A stretch of DNA of 8,819 bases, taken from Candidatus Flexifilum affinis. Lineage in GTDB: Bacteria; Chloroflexota; Anaerolineae; Aggregatilineales; Phototrophicaceae. The position numbers were made by a program, and so were the translations under genes. Positions 6,337 through 8,819 of the stretch are shown here, piece after piece. The stretch lies in contig JADJPJ010000090.1 in NCBI GenBank assembly GCA_016713325.1, forward strand, positions 1-8,819, in the 5' to 3' direction. Every line of letters begins with the position of its first letter. The first letter of the stretch is position 1. The notes below the pieces were generated by a model. The model was given only the letters and a program-made list of their open reading frames with translations, was not told where the DNA came from and searched no databases.

Positions 6337-7365
6337 ATGACACAAAACGACTCCGTGAGCAAGCAGGGCAGCAGCGCCGACGCCGCCGGCTCCCGCGCGG
6401 ACCGCAAGACGTTTCTGCAGGCGCTGTACACCGGCGCGCCGGACGACCTGTATCTGGAGCTGCGCTGCCTGCATCCGACCACCGGCGCGGTCCGCACCTT
6501 CTGGAACCGGATCGGCGACAAGCGCGCCTCGCCGCCGGTTTCGCGGCGCCGACGACCTCAACGGCAAGGGCTACGGCGTCCACTTCGCGCCCTGTCTCCG
6601 GCGCACCCAGCACGGACGGGCCGAGGCGGCGGCGCTCCTGCCGGCGCTCTGGCTGGACATCGACTGTGACGACGATTCGGCGAGACGGGAAGCCGGACTG
6701 AGCCGCCTGCGCAGCTTCGACCCGCCGCCCTCGGCCATCCTGGACAGCGGCGGCGGACTGCACGCCTACTGGTTCCTGACCGAGCCGGTGCTCCTGCCGG
6801 ACGACGCCGCCCGTGCGCCGCGCCGCCGGCATCCTGCGCGGGCTGTTCGAGACGCTGGGCGGCGACCCCGGCTACGCCAAGTCCGTCGCCTCGATGATGC
6901 GCCTGCCGGGCAGCATCAACACCAAGCCGGAGCGCGGCGGAGCGGTGGCGCACTTCCTGGAGCTGCATCCGGAGCGGCGCGCGCCCTACGACGCCTTGCG
7001 CTGGCTGGAACGGCAGCCTGAGCGGCAGGCGCCGCTGATCATGCCATGGTCCAAACGAGAACGGTACCAGCGAGCACCGGCTGCCGGAGCGGACGCAGGC
7101 CTATCTGGCGCGCGGTGCGGCGCCGGCAGCCGCAACGCCGAGCTGCTGGCGGCGGCCTGCCAGTTCCGCGACGCCGGTTACAGCCAGACCGACGCCGAGC
7201 GGGAGCTGGTCCCGCGCCTGTCGCCGACGGCTGCACCGAAGCCGAAGCGCTGGCCACCATCCGCAGCGCTTACAGCCGCCCGCCGCGCGATCCCATCGCC
7301 CGAAGCTCAACGAAGGTAGTCCAGATCCCGCGATCAGCGTGGACCAACTGGTGCGGTGGCTATAG
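6337..7365 (+). CDS. RepB-like (AEP superfamily) primase with PriCT-like tail (frameshifted)
   Basis: Primes DNA synthesis on a plasmid or element. The ATG at 6337 follows AAAGGTGA at 6322-6329. The N-terminal part reads KTFLQALYTGAPDDLYLELR. The catalytic acidic motif is LWLDIDCDDD (about 6647-6676, second frame). The histidine motif is LDSGGGLHAYWFL (about 6740-6778), and the third motif is MRLPGSINTK (about 6897-6926, third frame). These three are typical of the RepB-type primases in the archaeo-eukaryotic primase superfamily. A helical segment RNAELLAAACQFRDAGYSQT (about 7130) followed by EAEALATIRSAYSRPPRDPI resembles the PriCT domain. The stop TAG at 7363-7365 is taken from the frame reading ISVDQLVRWL. 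If that stop is itself an indel artefact, this gene is fused to the next one. At least four frame changes are needed. Confidence 0.7.
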
Positions 7366-8810
7366 CGACGGAGCGAAGCGAGACACCCGACAGTGGACGA
7401 AACCGTTCCGCCTTGTCAAAGCTTGCGCGACGCCGACCGCCCTGGCAAGGGCGGAGACGCGCAGCAGCTTCAGTCGATTGCTGGCGACGGCTTGCCGACA
7501 GCCAGGACCTGGACCAGATGTACCACCAGGGCGCGCAAGGTGCACGACCGCCAGACCAGGACGGAGGCCGAGGAGCCGCGAGCGCTACGTCCGGCTGGAG
7601 GGTGATATGGTCTTCGAGTGCGTCACCGACCGCGGCAAATCTCGCGCCAGCGCATCGCCCGCTGGTCGGGGCAGGTGGTCGAGCGAGTCCCCGCGCATCG
7701 ACGACGACGGGCAGGTCGAGCACCTCACCCGCCTGGCGCTGCGCTGCGACGAAGAAACCAGCGCCCTGACCCCGCCAGCGAGCCGTTCGGTGATCCCTGT
7801 AACGCCCCGCACCGCGCCATCGCCACCCGCCACGGCGGTGTGAATCTTCACCGCCTGCGCCGCATGTGCAGCGTCATCTCGGCCCCGCCTGCTCGCCCTC
7901 TCAGACGCCTATCCCCGCCGTAACATCATCACCTAGCTCCGCTTTCTCGGCTGGGCGCAGATCGCCGGTCGCTGGACCTATCCACGCCCTATTGCGCCGC
8001 CAGCGCCGACGGTGCGCCGTCCAATCCGCCCGAGGTGGAGCTGGAGACGCGGCTGCGCGACTACGCTCCGGCCGAAGCGCGCCTGGGAGGGAAAGGCGCT
8101 GAATGCGCTGCGGGCAGCGGCAGGTCTTCCTGAAGAGTACGCCGCCGGCGCTGCTCGCCTTGCCCTGCTGCCGCTCGTGCAGCGCTCTTCCCGCCCGCCG
8201 CCTCCGCGCCCGGAAGCCGCCGCATCTGGTCGGCACCACCGGCAGCGGCAAGTGCGAGAGTCGCCGCCCCATGACCAGCTTCTACGGGCCGCTTAGCCGC
8301 GACACGCCGCCCGCGCAGGGCGATACCGTCAACACCGTCGAGGGCGCTTGGCCACAGTCTGGCCGCCGACGCCCTCTACTGGGTCGACGACTCGCAAGAG
8401 CGTCTACGCCGACGAAAGAACGGACCTTCACACGTTTCCCGCAGAGCTACTGCGCGGCATGACGCGGGCAGCTGACGCGGAGGGGCGAAGCTGCGCTAGG
8501 AGCGCCCGCGTCAGTCTTCCTCGACCTGCTGGGGCAGCTTCTGGCGGGTGGGCAGTGCGTCATCGACGACGACATGCGCAGCCCGCGCGACTATGCGCCG
8601 GGGACGACGGTCATCGGCTACCGTGAAGGGAACACCGTCTTCCTGATGCCCGACATCGTGCTGCGCGAGATCAGCCGGACGCATCCGCTCCGGTTCACCA
8701 AGCTGGCCATCGGCAGTCAGCTTCGCGAGGATGGGCTGCTGATTCCCGGCAAGGACAACCTGACCGTGCAGCGCAGCGTGCGCGGGCATGTCATTCGACT
8801 TGGCGGATGA
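7356..8810 (+). CDS. P-loop ATPase, replication helicase-like (frameshifted, possibly fused to primase)
   Basis: The start is uncertain. GTG at 7356 overlaps the preceding stop but has only a weak ribosome site. The first 250 residues (YVRLEGDMVFEC, QRIARWSGQVVERV, LRCDEETSAL) match no domain I can name. Then come EEYAA and LALLPLVQR, Walker A GTTGSGK (8232-8252) and a Walker B-like ALYWVDD (8371-8391) about 40 residues later. The end is clean: SVFLDLLGQLLAGGQ, MRSPRDYAPGTTVIGYREGN, then FTKLAIGSQLREDGLLIPGK, a winged-helix-like close, with the stop at 8808-8810. The order primase then ATPase is typical of plasmid and phage replication modules. Several frameshifts occur, in the 7420-7600, 7860-8100 and 8340-8480 stretches. 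The space between Walker B and the C-terminal part is short (see findings). Sequence-specific function is inferred from context. Confidence 0.6.
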
Positions 8811-8819
8811 AAGCGGCGA

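Overview
The window looks like part of a plasmid or integrated mobilisable element from a GC-rich, filamentous-type bacterium. Chloroflexota (Roseiflexus/Chloroflexus-like) is my best guess, from the receiver-kinase fusion and the overall style of the plasmid-type proteins. This is an inference from protein resemblance, not a search result.

Layout. 1-1070: no gene I can assign on either strand. 1071-2482 (minus strand): a response-regulator receiver domain fused to a Hanks-type Ser/Thr kinase. 2483-3036: intergenic region between divergent genes, holding several short inverted repeats. 3037-4575 (plus strand): a plasmid-segregation pair, an actin-like ParM/StbA ATPase followed by a small ParR-like DNA-binding adaptor. 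4576-4943: a striking non-coding block of consecutive inverted repeats, ending in a terminator-like hairpin with a T tract. 4944-6253: a tight operon of a divergent HU-like protein, a ribbon-helix-helix-like MobC-type accessory protein and a compact relaxase-like protein. 6265-6316: a nested inverted repeat. 6337-8810: a RepB-type primase with a PriCT-like tail, then (or fused to) a P-loop ATPase/helicase with a C-terminal winged-helix-like end.

How the parts fit. parM/parR would move and partition DNA copies. The palindrome block lies exactly between the partition pair and the mobilisation operon, where an oriT, centromere or replication origin would be expected. The RHH protein and HU-like protein could bind and bend it for the relaxase. 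The primase and ATPase would start and unwind DNA during replication. Together these are most of the core genes of an autonomous mobilisable replicon.

Major caveat. Almost every gene is broken by +1/-1 frameshifts, often at short homopolymers (CCC/CC, TTT/TT, GGG/GG), about one per 100-250 bases. They affect kinase, partition, mobilisation and replication genes alike. That pattern fits indel-rich sequencing better than biological decay, so I annotate the genes as CDS spans across frameshifts and do not call them pseudogenes. Base composition also changes: the left part is moderately GC-rich (the 60-base line at 1801 is about 53% GC) and the right part is very GC-rich (the line at 6601 is about 78%).
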